Assembly: GCF_038070005.1 (NCBI RefSeq)
Contig: NZ_JBBPCO010000002.1
Location: 186,001 to 250,000, forward strand
Source: Thermithiobacillus plumbiphilus
GTDB lineage: Bacteria; Pseudomonadota; Gammaproteobacteria; Acidithiobacillales; Thermithiobacillaceae
Length of the DNA: 64,000 nt
Reading direction: 5' to 3'
A program made the position numbers and the translations under genes. Under the pieces are notes generated by a model that was given only the letters and a program-made list of their open reading frames with translations, made no database searches and was not told where the DNA came from. Below are positions 7,540 to 14,407 of the stretch, one piece after another (the first letter of the stretch is position 1; every line of letters begins with the position of its first letter).

Positions 7540-7827
7540 ATGGGGGAGGGTATGGAAATCACCGAACAGCGCCGCGCCCAGCTACGCGAGGCGCAGCGCC
7601 GCCGCCGCGCAAAGCTCGCCCAACCCGGCCGGCGGCAGATCAACGTCTTTATGACAGATCAAGCGATCAATCAACTCGATGCACTTGTTCAGAAACTGGA
7701 TTCTGATCGTCACCTAATATTGGAGTCCCTGATTCATCAGGTGACAAAAAGTCCGGAATTCCTGGCGTATCTGCGGGCCAGCCTGCCCACTGAATCCGAT
7801 GTTGACAATCATCAAGAGACCGACTAA
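7540..7827 (+). CDS. Small putative DNA-binding regulator
   Basis: A 95-residue protein. The first 30 residues are strongly basic (QRRAQLREAQRRRRAKLAQ). The centre, RQINVFMTDQAINQLDALVQK, fits a ribbon-helix-helix strand and helix, and the tail is acidic. The three identical TTGACAATCATCAA sites around this gene and the next make it a good candidate for an autorepressor of this small operon. An alternative start is the ATG at 7552, but the G-rich stretch before it is only two bases away. Function is inferred from context. Confidence 0.7.
   Translation: MGEGMEITEQRRAQLREAQRRRRAKLAQPGRRQINVFMTDQAINQLDALVQKLDSDRHLILESLIHQVTKSPEFLAYLRASLPTESDVDNHQETD
7802..7815. promoter_or_regulatory. Operator-like site 2 of 3
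   Basis: An exact copy of the 14-bp site at 7493-7506, located inside the last codons of the regulator gene and 37 bp before site 3. Confidence 0.6.
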
Positions 7828-7838
7828 TGTCTTCATTG

Positions 7839-7852
7839 TTGACAATCATCAA
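7839..7852. promoter_or_regulatory. Operator-like site 3 of 3
   Basis: A third exact copy, ending 11 bp before the ATG at 7864. Its position over the ribosome-binding and start region suggests control of the downstream gene and recombinase. Confidence 0.6.
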
Positions 7853-7863
7853 TGGAGGCGACC

Positions 7864-8229
7864 ATGAGCAATTCTGCGTTTGATCCTGCGTTGGAACTCG
7901 AGCCCTTGGATCTCAATAAGCTCGATATGGAAGCTCTGCTGGAACCCTTTAACACGACACAGCTGGTGCTGGGACGCATGCTGATGGAGCAGGCCCTGCG
8001 GGAGCTGCGGGCGACCGTGTACCAGCTTGAGCAACCGCTTGCGCCGGTGCAATGGGCGAACTGGTGGATCAAGTCGAGGCCCTATATTTCTCGCATCCAG
8101 TGGTCGATCTGCGCGCAGGCGATGATTCAATATCTGACCAAATTCCACTGGGCCGGATGCTCTGCGGCTATAGCCCGGCTGGAGGAGGCGGAACCCTCAC
8201 TCTGCACGTCTCAGCAAGCCCCGCAGTAA
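7864..8229 (+). CDS. Hypothetical 121-aa protein
   Basis: The ATG at 7864 (MSNSAFDPALELEPLDLNKL) is preceded by GGAGG at 7854-7858, so it is preferred over the in-frame ATG at 7852. The protein is mostly helical and Trp/Gln-rich in the middle (APVQWANWWIKSRPYISRIQ). No family is recognised. It lies between the putative repressor and the second recombinase and is probably co-transcribed with them. Confidence 0.62.
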   Translation: MSNSAFDPALELEPLDLNKLDMEALLEPFNTTQLVLGRMLMEQALRELRATVYQLEQPLAPVQWANWWIKSRPYISRIQWSICAQAMIQYLTKFHWAGCSAAIARLEEAEPSLCTSQQAPQ

Positions 8230-8274
8230 CGCTGTGAGTTGACGCTGGTGCACGGACAGTAACAGGGGGAGAAC

Positions 8275-9228
8275 ATGGACCAGCCAGATCGTAGTGAACA
8301 GACCCAAATGCGTTATCTGGCGACCGCAGAGCAGCTGCAACGGCGTGCTGCCCGAGAGATGCAACTCCCCCCAGGGCTGCTGCCCAGCCCGATCACCCTC
8401 GTGCACTGGCTCATCCAATTGCGTCCCACCCTGCGCCCGGCCAGCTGGCGGCAATACCGCGCTGCCACGTTTGCTTTGCTCGATGACATGAATAGCGAGG
8501 AGGCCGGCCTCGCCACTCTGGAGCTCCTACAGGCAGACAGTACCCCTTGCCTGCGCCGTCCAGCCTATCCCCGTACCAGTGGCCAGAAAATGCGCAGGCT
8601 ACCCCAGGTCGAGCTGGATAAGCTCCTGACTCATCTGGCTACCCATCCATCTCGCTGGTCGGCGGGTCTGGCACTCTGGCTGCAGGCGGGCCGACTCACC
8701 GGTCTGCGTCCCTGTGAGTGGCCCAGTGCGCAGCTCCTGTATAAAGATGACGAACCAGTGCTCAAGGCAAGGAATGCCAAGCACAGCAACGGCCGCAGCC
8801 ACGGTGAGTTCCGGCATCTGCGCTTGGGATTGCTGGATGCCGATGCGCTGCAGGTTGTGGTGGACATGCTGGCCTGGGTGCAGCAGATACAGACTCAGCA
8901 TCACTGGGAAGCGGTGACAGGTGGCTGCCGTGACACACTGACCCGGGTCACCCGCCAGCTCTGGCCGCGGCGCAAGCGCTTCCCGACACTCTATTCAGCC
9001 CGACACCAGTTCGCCGCCGATGCAAAGAAAAGCGGTATGCCCCCAGTCGAACTGGCCGCGCTGATGGGCCATGCAGTGTCCGACACAGTGGTCGAGCATT
9101 ATGGCAGGCGAACGCATGGCCAAAGCGGATTCAGTGTCCAGGCGGATCCCGATGACGTGGCGCGGGTGATCGACCGGCCAGTCACCTGGGATGAAAAGCA
9201 CCGATTTCTGGTCAGGGTGAGGGCCTAA
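8275..9228 (+). CDS. Atypical tyrosine recombinase
   Basis: A 317-residue protein with a recognisable C-terminal recombinase domain: Arg145 in TGLRPCEW, Arg243 in YSARHQF, His266 in LMGHAV and Tyr276 in VEHYGRR. The usual HxxR box is YxxR here (Tyr240), a change found in some divergent recombinases, so activity is plausible but not certain. The N-terminal half resembles the core-binding domain only loosely. It is distinct from the island integrase at 887 and has no nearby att-like repeats that I could find. It could resolve dimers, invert a segment or act at the repeat array 1 kb upstream. Confidence 0.75.
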   Translation: MDQPDRSEQTQMRYLATAEQLQRRAAREMQLPPGLLPSPITLVHWLIQLRPTLRPASWRQYRAATFALLDDMNSEEAGLATLELLQADSTPCLRRPAYPRTSGQKMRRLPQVELDKLLTHLATHPSRWSAGLALWLQAGRLTGLRPCEWPSAQLLYKDDEPVLKARNAKHSNGRSHGEFRHLRLGLLDADALQVVVDMLAWVQQIQTQHHWEAVTGGCRDTLTRVTRQLWPRRKRFPTLYSARHQFAADAKKSGMPPVELAALMGHAVSDTVVEHYGRRTHGQSGFSVQADPDDVARVIDRPVTWDEKHRFLVRVRA

Positions 9229-9266
9229 ACCGGCAGCGCTGGCGCAAAAGCTTAACCATCCAACAC

Positions 9267-9290
9267 CCCGGGGGCAGTCCTGCCCCCGGG
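9267..9290. terminator. GC-rich hairpin after the recombinase gene
   Basis: CCCGGGGGCAG (9267-9277) pairs with CTGCCCCCGGG (9280-9290), an 11-bp perfect stem just 38 bp after the recombinase stop. There is no T-run, so a terminator role is likely from position but not certain. Confidence 0.45.
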
Positions 9291-9399
9291 CGGTTCATTA
9301 CTGAAACTACCGCTCTACTTCCTCCCGCAGCCTTGGCTGTATAACTAGAACCCTTGCAATGCACCATGGAAGAGATTCTACCGTGCTGGTGGCAGACCA

Positions 9400-9666
9400 A
9401 TGCCTGCCACCCTGGATGCGCTAGGCCTCCCGGCCATACTGGACGTCCGGACTTTGCCCTCCTGCCGAAATACAAACTGCCCTATGCCATCGCTCAAGGA
9501 TCAGCCACGCGGGGCGACCCTGGCCCGCGATGCGATGTCGGGGGACGTGGAAAAACCTCAGGAGAGCAGTCTTGGGGTGGACCTGGGGACCACGGGTCTT
9601 CAGGGGAGTGGCGTTGCCGTCGAGAATCCCTTCGGGAGCCCGCTGGCCAATACGGGGCTGCAATAG
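9400..9666 (+). CDS. Doubtful small ORF ending at a terminator
   Basis: An 88-codon frame whose stop is directly followed by the terminator at 9668-9692. The C-terminal half is Gly/Leu-rich with a loosely repeated pattern (LGVDLGTTGLQGSGVAV). Later in-frame ATGs exist at 9484 and 9535; none has a clear ribosome-binding site. No family is recognised. It is kept because it is the only sense feature in the 480-bp stretch 9229-9707 and ends neatly at the hairpin; it may be non-coding. Confidence 0.3.
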   Translation: MPATLDALGLPAILDVRTLPSCRNTNCPMPSLKDQPRGATLARDAMSGDVEKPQESSLGVDLGTTGLQGSGVAVENPFGSPLANTGLQ

Positions 9667-9667
9667 C

Positions 9668-9692
9668 AAAAAGGGGCCGCAAGGCCCCTTTC
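9668..9692. terminator. Bidirectional Rho-independent terminator
   Basis: AAAGGGGCC-GCAA-GGCCCCTTT with A-rich and T-rich sides works on both strands. It separates the plus-strand ORF ending at 9666 from the lipoprotein gene ending at 9708 on the minus strand. Confidence 0.85.
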
Positions 9693-9707
9693 TCTTGGTG
9701 GTTGAAC

Positions 9708-10355
9708 TCACCGGACGCCGTTGACATAGCGCGCGGTGGTGGCGTCGCGCATCGGGTATTCCAGCCCGTAGTAGGATTTCAGAAATCCAACTTCAGGCGG
9801 GATCTGCTCAGCCCTGCCACCGGTCTTCTGGATGCTTTGCAGCAGGGTCACGATAGCTGCGGCGTTACCCGGGAGCACATGCCTGTGCATGTAGCGGAAA
9901 TTCGAGGTCTGCGTCAGGTTGGTACCATTGGAGACGTTGATCAGCGGCACGCTGGCGACCTGCCGGCCGGCCGGATCCATCAGGTTCACGCGGCTGTCGA
10001 TCTCCACCACCCGCCCAGACTTAAGATATAGCCTGGTGATGTCCACCTGAGCGTGATAGGCCGCCCCCTGTCCCTGCGCCAGCCCGGCATTGCGGGCGGC
10101 CTGGCGCGCATCGTCTTCCATCATGGTGCGATAGACTTCCGGCGCGTAGGCGCGTGGCTCATTGACATATTTCGGGTCCAGCTTTACCGCCACCTGATCA
10201 ATCACGATGGGGTGACCCTTGGCCTGGGCCAGGGCGTCCTGGTTAATCTGCATCCTGTCTTCCCGGATGGCGTTGGTGATGACCCCAGCACAACCACTCA
10301 GGACCGTGCTCACCGCCAGTATCCCACCCACGAACAGCATTTTCATCTTGTGCAT
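9708..10355 (-). CDS. Putative lipoprotein
   Basis: A 215-residue protein with a type II signal peptide: MKMLFVGGILAVSTVLSGCA, with the lipobox LSGC and Cys at about residue 22. The mature part has a strand-rich middle (AAYHAQVDITRLYLKSGRVV, EIDSRVNLMDPAGRQV) that resembles periplasmic domains handling small ligands, without a named match. AGGGAGA stands 7 bp before the ATG. It is likely anchored in the outer membrane, since +2 after Cys is Ala, not Asp. It is transcribed alone from the region with the IS remnant upstream. Function is unknown. Confidence 0.78.
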   Translation of the reverse strand: MHKMKMLFVGGILAVSTVLSGCAGVITNAIREDRMQINQDALAQAKGHPIVIDQVAVKLDPKYVNEPRAYAPEVYRTMMEDDARQAARNAGLAQGQGAAYHAQVDITRLYLKSGRVVEIDSRVNLMDPAGRQVASVPLINVSNGTNLTQTSNFRYMHRHVLPGNAAAIVTLLQSIQKTGGRAEQIPPEVGFLKSYYGLEYPMRDATTARYVNGVR

Positions 10356-10471
10356 TTTATTTCTCCCTGTGCATTATTCGGCATAGCGCCGCTGGTCCTG
10401 CTTAAGTTAATTCCGGCAACCCGGACTGCTGCGCTTTCTGCAGCGTTCCGCGATGGGCGCGACATGATACC

Positions 10472-10729
10472 TCATCGCCGCATCCGATGTTTCAGGGGCA
10501 GATAGTCGATCTTCCTGGCTGATCCAGGAACATTGATGGGCGAAAGCACTTTTGTTGCTGGTCGCGAGTGGAGGGCGTGATTGCTTGTGGGACCCGGCCA
10601 GCAGCCGGGGAGGGGATCAGGCGCCGTCAGCTGCGCAGACTTCTCACGCACCAGGCGCTTTTTCGGCTTGATGCGCAGGTTCAACGCCATGGCGCGGTAA
10701 ATGCGGTAGATGCGTTTATAACCGCCCAC
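10472..10729 (-). pseudogene. IS3-family transposase orfB remnant
   Basis: The first 30 residues, GYKRIYRIYRAMALNLRIKP followed by KKRLVRE, match the conserved segment just before the DDE domain of IS3-family OrfB. The frame starts without its upstream part (homology begins at about 10735) and stops resembling transposase after about residue 35, so only about 120 bp of homology is left. The DDE residues are absent. The region 10356-10808 holds nothing else that I recognise. A second scrap of an IS3-type element, from orfA, is at 46443-46562. Confidence 0.7.
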
Positions 10730-10808
10730 AGGCGCTCCAATCGGTGAATCGCGATCTAGAGTATGAGAAAATTCTACTTCTAATCACCGCACCTTTCCGG
10801 GGGGTACC

Positions 10809-11225
10809 ATGAGAACCGAGCTTGCTGAGAAACTGTTCAATGATTTCCCGGCACTTTTCCCACGTGGAAAACAGGAAGGTCGCCCGCAGGACCCATTCAG
10901 GCTGTTCGGATTCGAGGTGCTCGATGGCTGGTATGATCTGATCTACGGACTCGCAACATCCATCACGGCGCATGCCGAGCAGGCTGGCCTGCAACCTGGC
11001 CCGCAGGTGGCGCAGGTCAAGGAAAAATTCGGCACACTGCGCTTCTATCTCGATGGCGCCGACGATACGATAGAAGACCTGGTGCAGGCGGCCGAGCGGG
11101 CTTCGGAAAACATTTGCGAACAGTGTGGTCAGCCGGGGCAGTTGCGCGTGTTCAATGACTGGTATCTCACCCGCTGCGAGATCCATGCCAAGGGTGCCGT
11201 CGTGGTCCCCACGGATCCGGCATGA
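10809..11225 (+). CDS. Hypothetical protein with Cys-rich zinc-like motif
   Basis: A 138-residue protein. A helical N-terminal part (ELAEKLFNDFPALF) is followed by QVKEKFGTLRFYLDGADDTI, a segment I associate with small accessory proteins found in phages and islands. It then has CEQCGQPGQLR and a later Cys in RCEIHA, which together could bind zinc (C-x2-C...C-x2-H). GGGGGG lies just before the ATG. It is a single gene, upstream of and convergent with the phosphoesterase gene at 11262. No function can be assigned. Confidence 0.7.
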   Translation: MRTELAEKLFNDFPALFPRGKQEGRPQDPFRLFGFEVLDGWYDLIYGLATSITAHAEQAGLQPGPQVAQVKEKFGTLRFYLDGADDTIEDLVQAAERASENICEQCGQPGQLRVFNDWYLTRCEIHAKGAVVVPTDPA

Positions 11226-11261
11226 TGCGGATCGCATCCTGCCCCGGTACCGGTCCCGGTG

Positions 11262-11810
11262 CTACCACGGCTGCAGTTGCAACCGCGTCTGCTGCTGCCT
11301 GGCCTGATCGGCATCGTAGGGCGTGATCGTTGGCAGAATCTCCTCGAGTGTGACCGGCCAGCCGCCCCAGACATCCGCCCCGACGTCCATGGAGCCGGGC
11401 AGGGGCAGATAGCTGCCGTGCACGTGCCCATACAGATGCAGGGCACCGCGCCACATGCCCGGCCACTCGCGCAGGGGATAGTGACAGAGATACAGCCGGC
11501 GGCCATTCACGGTGAGATCGGCAGCCAGCGCGGCACTGGCCCAGAGCGTGTGGTCGGCGGCATGATCGTGATTGCCGATGATCAGGTGCTTGGTGCCATG
11601 GAGCTGGCGCAGGATGTTCTGGGCATAGGTTGGCTTCTTGAGCGTGAAATCACCGAGGTGATATACCGTATCCTGCACACCCACCCGAGCATTCCAGCGC
11701 TGGATCAGTCCGGCATCCATCTGTGCGGCGGATGCAAAGGGCCGATTGCAGTATTCAATGATCCGATCATGCCCAAAGTGCGAGTCTGCGGTGAAAAAGA
11801 TCCGCGACAT
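11262..11810 (-). CDS. Calcineurin-like metallophosphoesterase
   Basis: A 182-residue single-domain enzyme with the metal-binding series of the family: FFTADSHFGH (D-x-H), YHLGDF (GD), LIIGNHDH (GNH[DE]), LCHYPL and LYGHVHG (GH-x-H). The small size and FTADSHFGH start resemble the phage-type phosphoesterases of the YfcE/MJ0936 kind. GGAGG precedes the ATG at a proper distance. It is divergent from the Ser/Thr phosphatase at 11867, with a 56-bp shared promoter gap. Substrate is unknown; phosphodiesters of nucleotides or nucleic acids are typical. Confidence 0.88.
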   Translation of the reverse strand: MSRIFFTADSHFGHDRIIEYCNRPFASAAQMDAGLIQRWNARVGVQDTVYHLGDFTLKKPTYAQNILRQLHGTKHLIIGNHDHAADHTLWASAALAADLTVNGRRLYLCHYPLREWPGMWRGALHLYGHVHGSYLPLPGSMDVGADVWGGWPVTLEEILPTITPYDADQARQQQTRLQLQPW

Positions 11811-11866
11811 GTGCCATCCTCCGTGTGATTGTATTCCCAGTTTACCATGACCATTTGGAGCCCCTG

Positions 11867-12703
11867 ATGCCGGACCTCGACCATACCTGGCAAGTTGATC
11901 ACCCGATCAATACCACCGGGCGCGACTTCATCGTCGGGGACCTGCATGGCTGTCGGCTAGCCTTCGACCAACTGCTCGAGCAGGCCGGATTCGATGCCGC
12001 AAAAGACCGGGTGTTCTCGGTGGGCGATCTCGTGGATCGCGGACCCGATAGCATGGCCTGTCTCGATCTGCTGGATGCGCCCTGGTTTCATGCCGTGCTC
12101 GGCAATCATGATGCCATGCTGCTGGCCTATCTCGAAGACCGGGACGACATCTATGCCAGTGCATTCGTGGCCAATGGCGGCCTGAAGTGGCTAGCGCAGG
12201 TGCCAGCGCGCGAAGACCTCGCACCAGGGTGGATCGAACGCCTGCGGGCACTGCCTCTGGTGCGCGTCATCGGACGCGGCACGCCCGAGCGCTTCCAGGT
12301 ACTGCATGCCGAGCGCCTGGACTGCACCGGCAAGGGTCTGACCGATGCCGTGCTCGATGATCCGCACAGCACTGAACTTGCCCGCAAGCACTACATCATC
12401 GGCTTCGATGATCTGGGCAACTGGCGGGATCATCTGCTGTGGGGCCGCGAACTGCGCTGGCTGGCCACCCACACCGAGCAGTTTCCCGAAGTGCCGGATC
12501 TCAGCCGGACCTATGTCGGGCACACCATCACCGCCCCGCGTGAAAACCGGCTGCTCAGCATCCTCGATCATGTGTATGTGGATACCGGGGGATACATGGC
12601 GGATGCCCGCCATGGTGACATGGGGCTCACGCTCTTTTGCCATCAGGAGAATCGCGGCTGGCTCTGGGCCTTCGATGGACCCCGGGAAGTGCGGCTGGCC
12701 TGA
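11867..12703 (+). CDS. PPP-family serine/threonine phosphatase (lambda/PrpA type)
   Basis: A 278-residue phosphatase with the full PPP signature: FIVGDLHGC (GDxHG), FSVGDLVDRGPDS (GDxVDRG), AVLGNHDAM (GNH[DE]) and YVGHTITAP. It resembles phage lambda phosphatase and bacterial PrpA/PrpB, which remove phosphate from Ser, Thr, Tyr and His. The ATG at 11867 has GGAG at 11857; a GTG in frame at 11825 is possible but poorly placed. Neighbouring phosphoesterase genes at 11262 and 30457 make three metallophosphatases in one island. Targets are not known. Confidence 0.9.
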   Translation: MPDLDHTWQVDHPINTTGRDFIVGDLHGCRLAFDQLLEQAGFDAAKDRVFSVGDLVDRGPDSMACLDLLDAPWFHAVLGNHDAMLLAYLEDRDDIYASAFVANGGLKWLAQVPAREDLAPGWIERLRALPLVRVIGRGTPERFQVLHAERLDCTGKGLTDAVLDDPHSTELARKHYIIGFDDLGNWRDHLLWGRELRWLATHTEQFPEVPDLSRTYVGHTITAPRENRLLSILDHVYVDTGGYMADARHGDMGLTLFCHQENRGWLWAFDGPREVRLA

Positions 12704-12806
12704 AAACAGTGCGCCAAAGCAAGCAGGCATCTGGCTAAGCAGCAAAACCTGATCTATCTCCAGACGCCAGGGTATTCTGTTCACCGTTTTATGGCCAAAA
12801 AGCTTT

Positions 12807-12880
12807 AATCGAGCCAAACAGAAATAAATCGGTTTAAATCGGCAGAGATCGGTTGACCTCAGGCGTGCACTTCGTATATT
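12807..12880 (+). promoter_or_regulatory. BREX operon promoter with phased upstream repeats
   Basis: TTGACC (12853-12858), a 16-bp spacer and TATATT (12875-12880) form a good sigma-70 promoter 90 bp ahead of the first gene. Four copies of AATCGR/GATCGG start at 12807, 12827, 12837 and 12847, all in 10-bp register, ending directly at the -35. Phased repeats in this place suit an activator or a cooperative regulator. Confidence 0.55.
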
Positions 12881-12969
12881 TTCAATTGGCTTACCCCGGA
12901 GAAATCAGCCTGCCACTAACTTCGCCTCGGCGAACACATGCCCCCAATCGCCCACGAGGAGCTTGAGAG

Positions 12970-13173
12970 ATGTCCGAGATGGAAGATCGTTGGTTATCGA
13001 TAACTGAGATTTGCAAGTACCTTGGGGTCAGCAATGACACCGTGTACAAGTGGATTGATAGACATGAAATGCCCGCGCATCGCATGGGCCGCCTCTGGAA
13101 GTTCAAAAAGGATGAAGTGGACGAGTGGGTGAAGGCAGGTGGCGCTGCCGAGCATTATAAAAAGGAATCCTGA
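12970..13173 (+). CDS. BREX-associated helix-turn-helix protein
   Basis: A 67-residue protein consisting of one MerR/excisionase-type DNA-binding domain: WLSITEICKYLGVSNDTVYK, then HRMGRLWKFKKDEVDEWV. GAGCTTGAGAG precedes the ATG. It heads the BREX operon, 6 bp before brxA. Many BREX loci start with a WYL-domain regulator (BrxR); here that gene is absent and this short protein takes its place. It is the obvious candidate to bind the phased repeats at 12807-12852. Confidence 0.85.
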   Translation: MSEMEDRWLSITEICKYLGVSNDTVYKWIDRHEMPAHRMGRLWKFKKDEVDEWVKAGGAAEHYKKES

Positions 13174-13179
13174 CCTAGG

Positions 13180-13794
13180 ATGAGTAGCGACAGGTACAGC
13201 ATGTCATTTACAACGGGGGGTCTTTTTCACCGCGAATCGTTGAAGCTGGCCGCGCTGTATCTTGATCTTGGCGACTGGAACGCTGTTCGAGACAAGGTCA
13301 TCGCAGAAAATTTACTGCAGACCAGGACACTGAATACACTCAAACGAATCTGCCGCGAGGTTATCTCTCGACTTAAGACGCTGTCTCAAGGCGAAGTTGA
13401 ATTCCTTATTGAGGCCAGCCACCAAGAGCAAGCCTATTTCCTGTGGCTCGCCGTTTGCCGTCAATACAGACTTATCGCTGATTTTGCCGTCGAAGTGCTT
13501 CGAGAGCGCTACATCTCACTGAAAGGGGATCTGACATTTGATGATTTTGATTCCTTTTTCAACCGGAAGTCCGAGTGGCATTTAGAACTGGATGAGATCA
13601 CTCCAGCGACACGAGGCAAATTACGGCAGGTATTGTTCAAGATGCTGCGCGAGGCCGATCTTTTGACTGCCAGCAACATGATACACGCTGCCATGCTTAG
13701 CCCGAGACTGTTGGACCTGATCCATCAAGGCAGCCGCAGGGAAGTTTTGTACTTCCCTATATTTGAATCCGATGTGCAGGGAATGAAGCAGTGA
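13180..13794 (+). CDS. brxA: BREX protein BrxA (DUF1819)
   Basis: A 204-residue protein with the BrxA pattern: an N-terminal FTTGGLFHRESLKLAALYLD, then NLLQTRTLNTLKRICREVIS and a C-terminal PIFESDVQG. BrxA is a small DNA-binding core component of type 1 BREX, which blocks phage replication and methylates host DNA. It overlaps brxB by 4 bp (GTGA), so translation is coupled. Length is normal for the family (about 200 residues). Confidence 0.95.
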   Translation: MSSDRYSMSFTTGGLFHRESLKLAALYLDLGDWNAVRDKVIAENLLQTRTLNTLKRICREVISRLKTLSQGEVEFLIEASHQEQAYFLWLAVCRQYRLIADFAVEVLRERYISLKGDLTFDDFDSFFNRKSEWHLELDEITPATRGKLRQVLFKMLREADLLTASNMIHAAMLSPRLLDLIHQGSRREVLYFPIFESDVQGMKQ

Positions 13795-14402
13795 CAGCAG
13801 ATATAGCCAGAATGCCGATGCAGGACACATTTCAGCATCTCTTTACAGTTATCTCAGGCCAGCGTTTTCTCAACAAACAAGGTCTCGGTAACGAGATCCC
13901 GTTCTTCATCTGCCCCTTCAAACCGGAAGAGACCGTTGAAATGGAGCGGCTCCAGCGTCAACTGATCAATCGCCTTGCGCAGGTCGGCGTCCGTATTCTG
14001 GAGATCAATCTGTATGACCTTTCGATAGAAATCCTCAAAGAGCGTGACATCTGGGATCAGGTTCTAGAGATGGAGGATTCCGTCTCCAAAGAGCAGCTCA
14101 AGGAGCTGTTGCAAGGCGTGCTGGACCCCGAAGCGCATCTTGTTCCTGCCATTGCAGCCAAGCTGGCAAGTGCGGATTTCGAAGTTCTTTTTCTGTCCGG
14201 CGTTGGCGAGGTGTTCCCCTACATCCGCTCGCACAACGTTTTGAACAACTTGCAGAGCACAGCGAAAGAAAAGCCGACCATCATGTTTTTCCCGGGATCC
14301 TACACCCACTCCCTGGAGTCCGGAGCATCGCTCGATCTCTTCGGAAGACTGCATGACGACAAATATTACCGGGCATTCAACATCTTTCACTGCGAAGCCT
14401 GA
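13791..14402 (+). CDS. brxB: BREX protein BrxB (DUF1788)
   Basis: A 203-residue protein with BrxB features: an N-terminal QDTFQHLFTVISGQRFLN, the middle PFFICPFKPEE, and GVGEVFPYIRSHNVLNNL followed by MFFPGSYTHS. The role inside BREX is not well defined; it is needed for the system and lies between brxA and brxC in all type 1 loci. It starts with GTG at 13791 overlapping the brxA stop; an ATG at 13812 is a second choice. brxC follows after 5 bp. Confidence 0.95.
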   Translation: MTADIARMPMQDTFQHLFTVISGQRFLNKQGLGNEIPFFICPFKPEETVEMERLQRQLINRLAQVGVRILEINLYDLSIEILKERDIWDQVLEMEDSVSKEQLKELLQGVLDPEAHLVPAIAAKLASADFEVLFLSGVGEVFPYIRSHNVLNNLQSTAKEKPTIMFFPGSYTHSLESGASLDLFGRLHDDKYYRAFNIFHCEA

Positions 14403-14407
14403 ATTGA

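Noticed and set aside
9421-9711. Minus-strand frame opposite the doubtful ORF
   Set aside because: It runs across the bidirectional terminator and into the lipoprotein gene, with no start signal.
11825-11866. Upstream GTG start for the Ser/Thr phosphatase
   Set aside because: It has no good ribosome-binding site and lies in the promoter gap to the divergent gene; the ATG at 11867 has GGAG.
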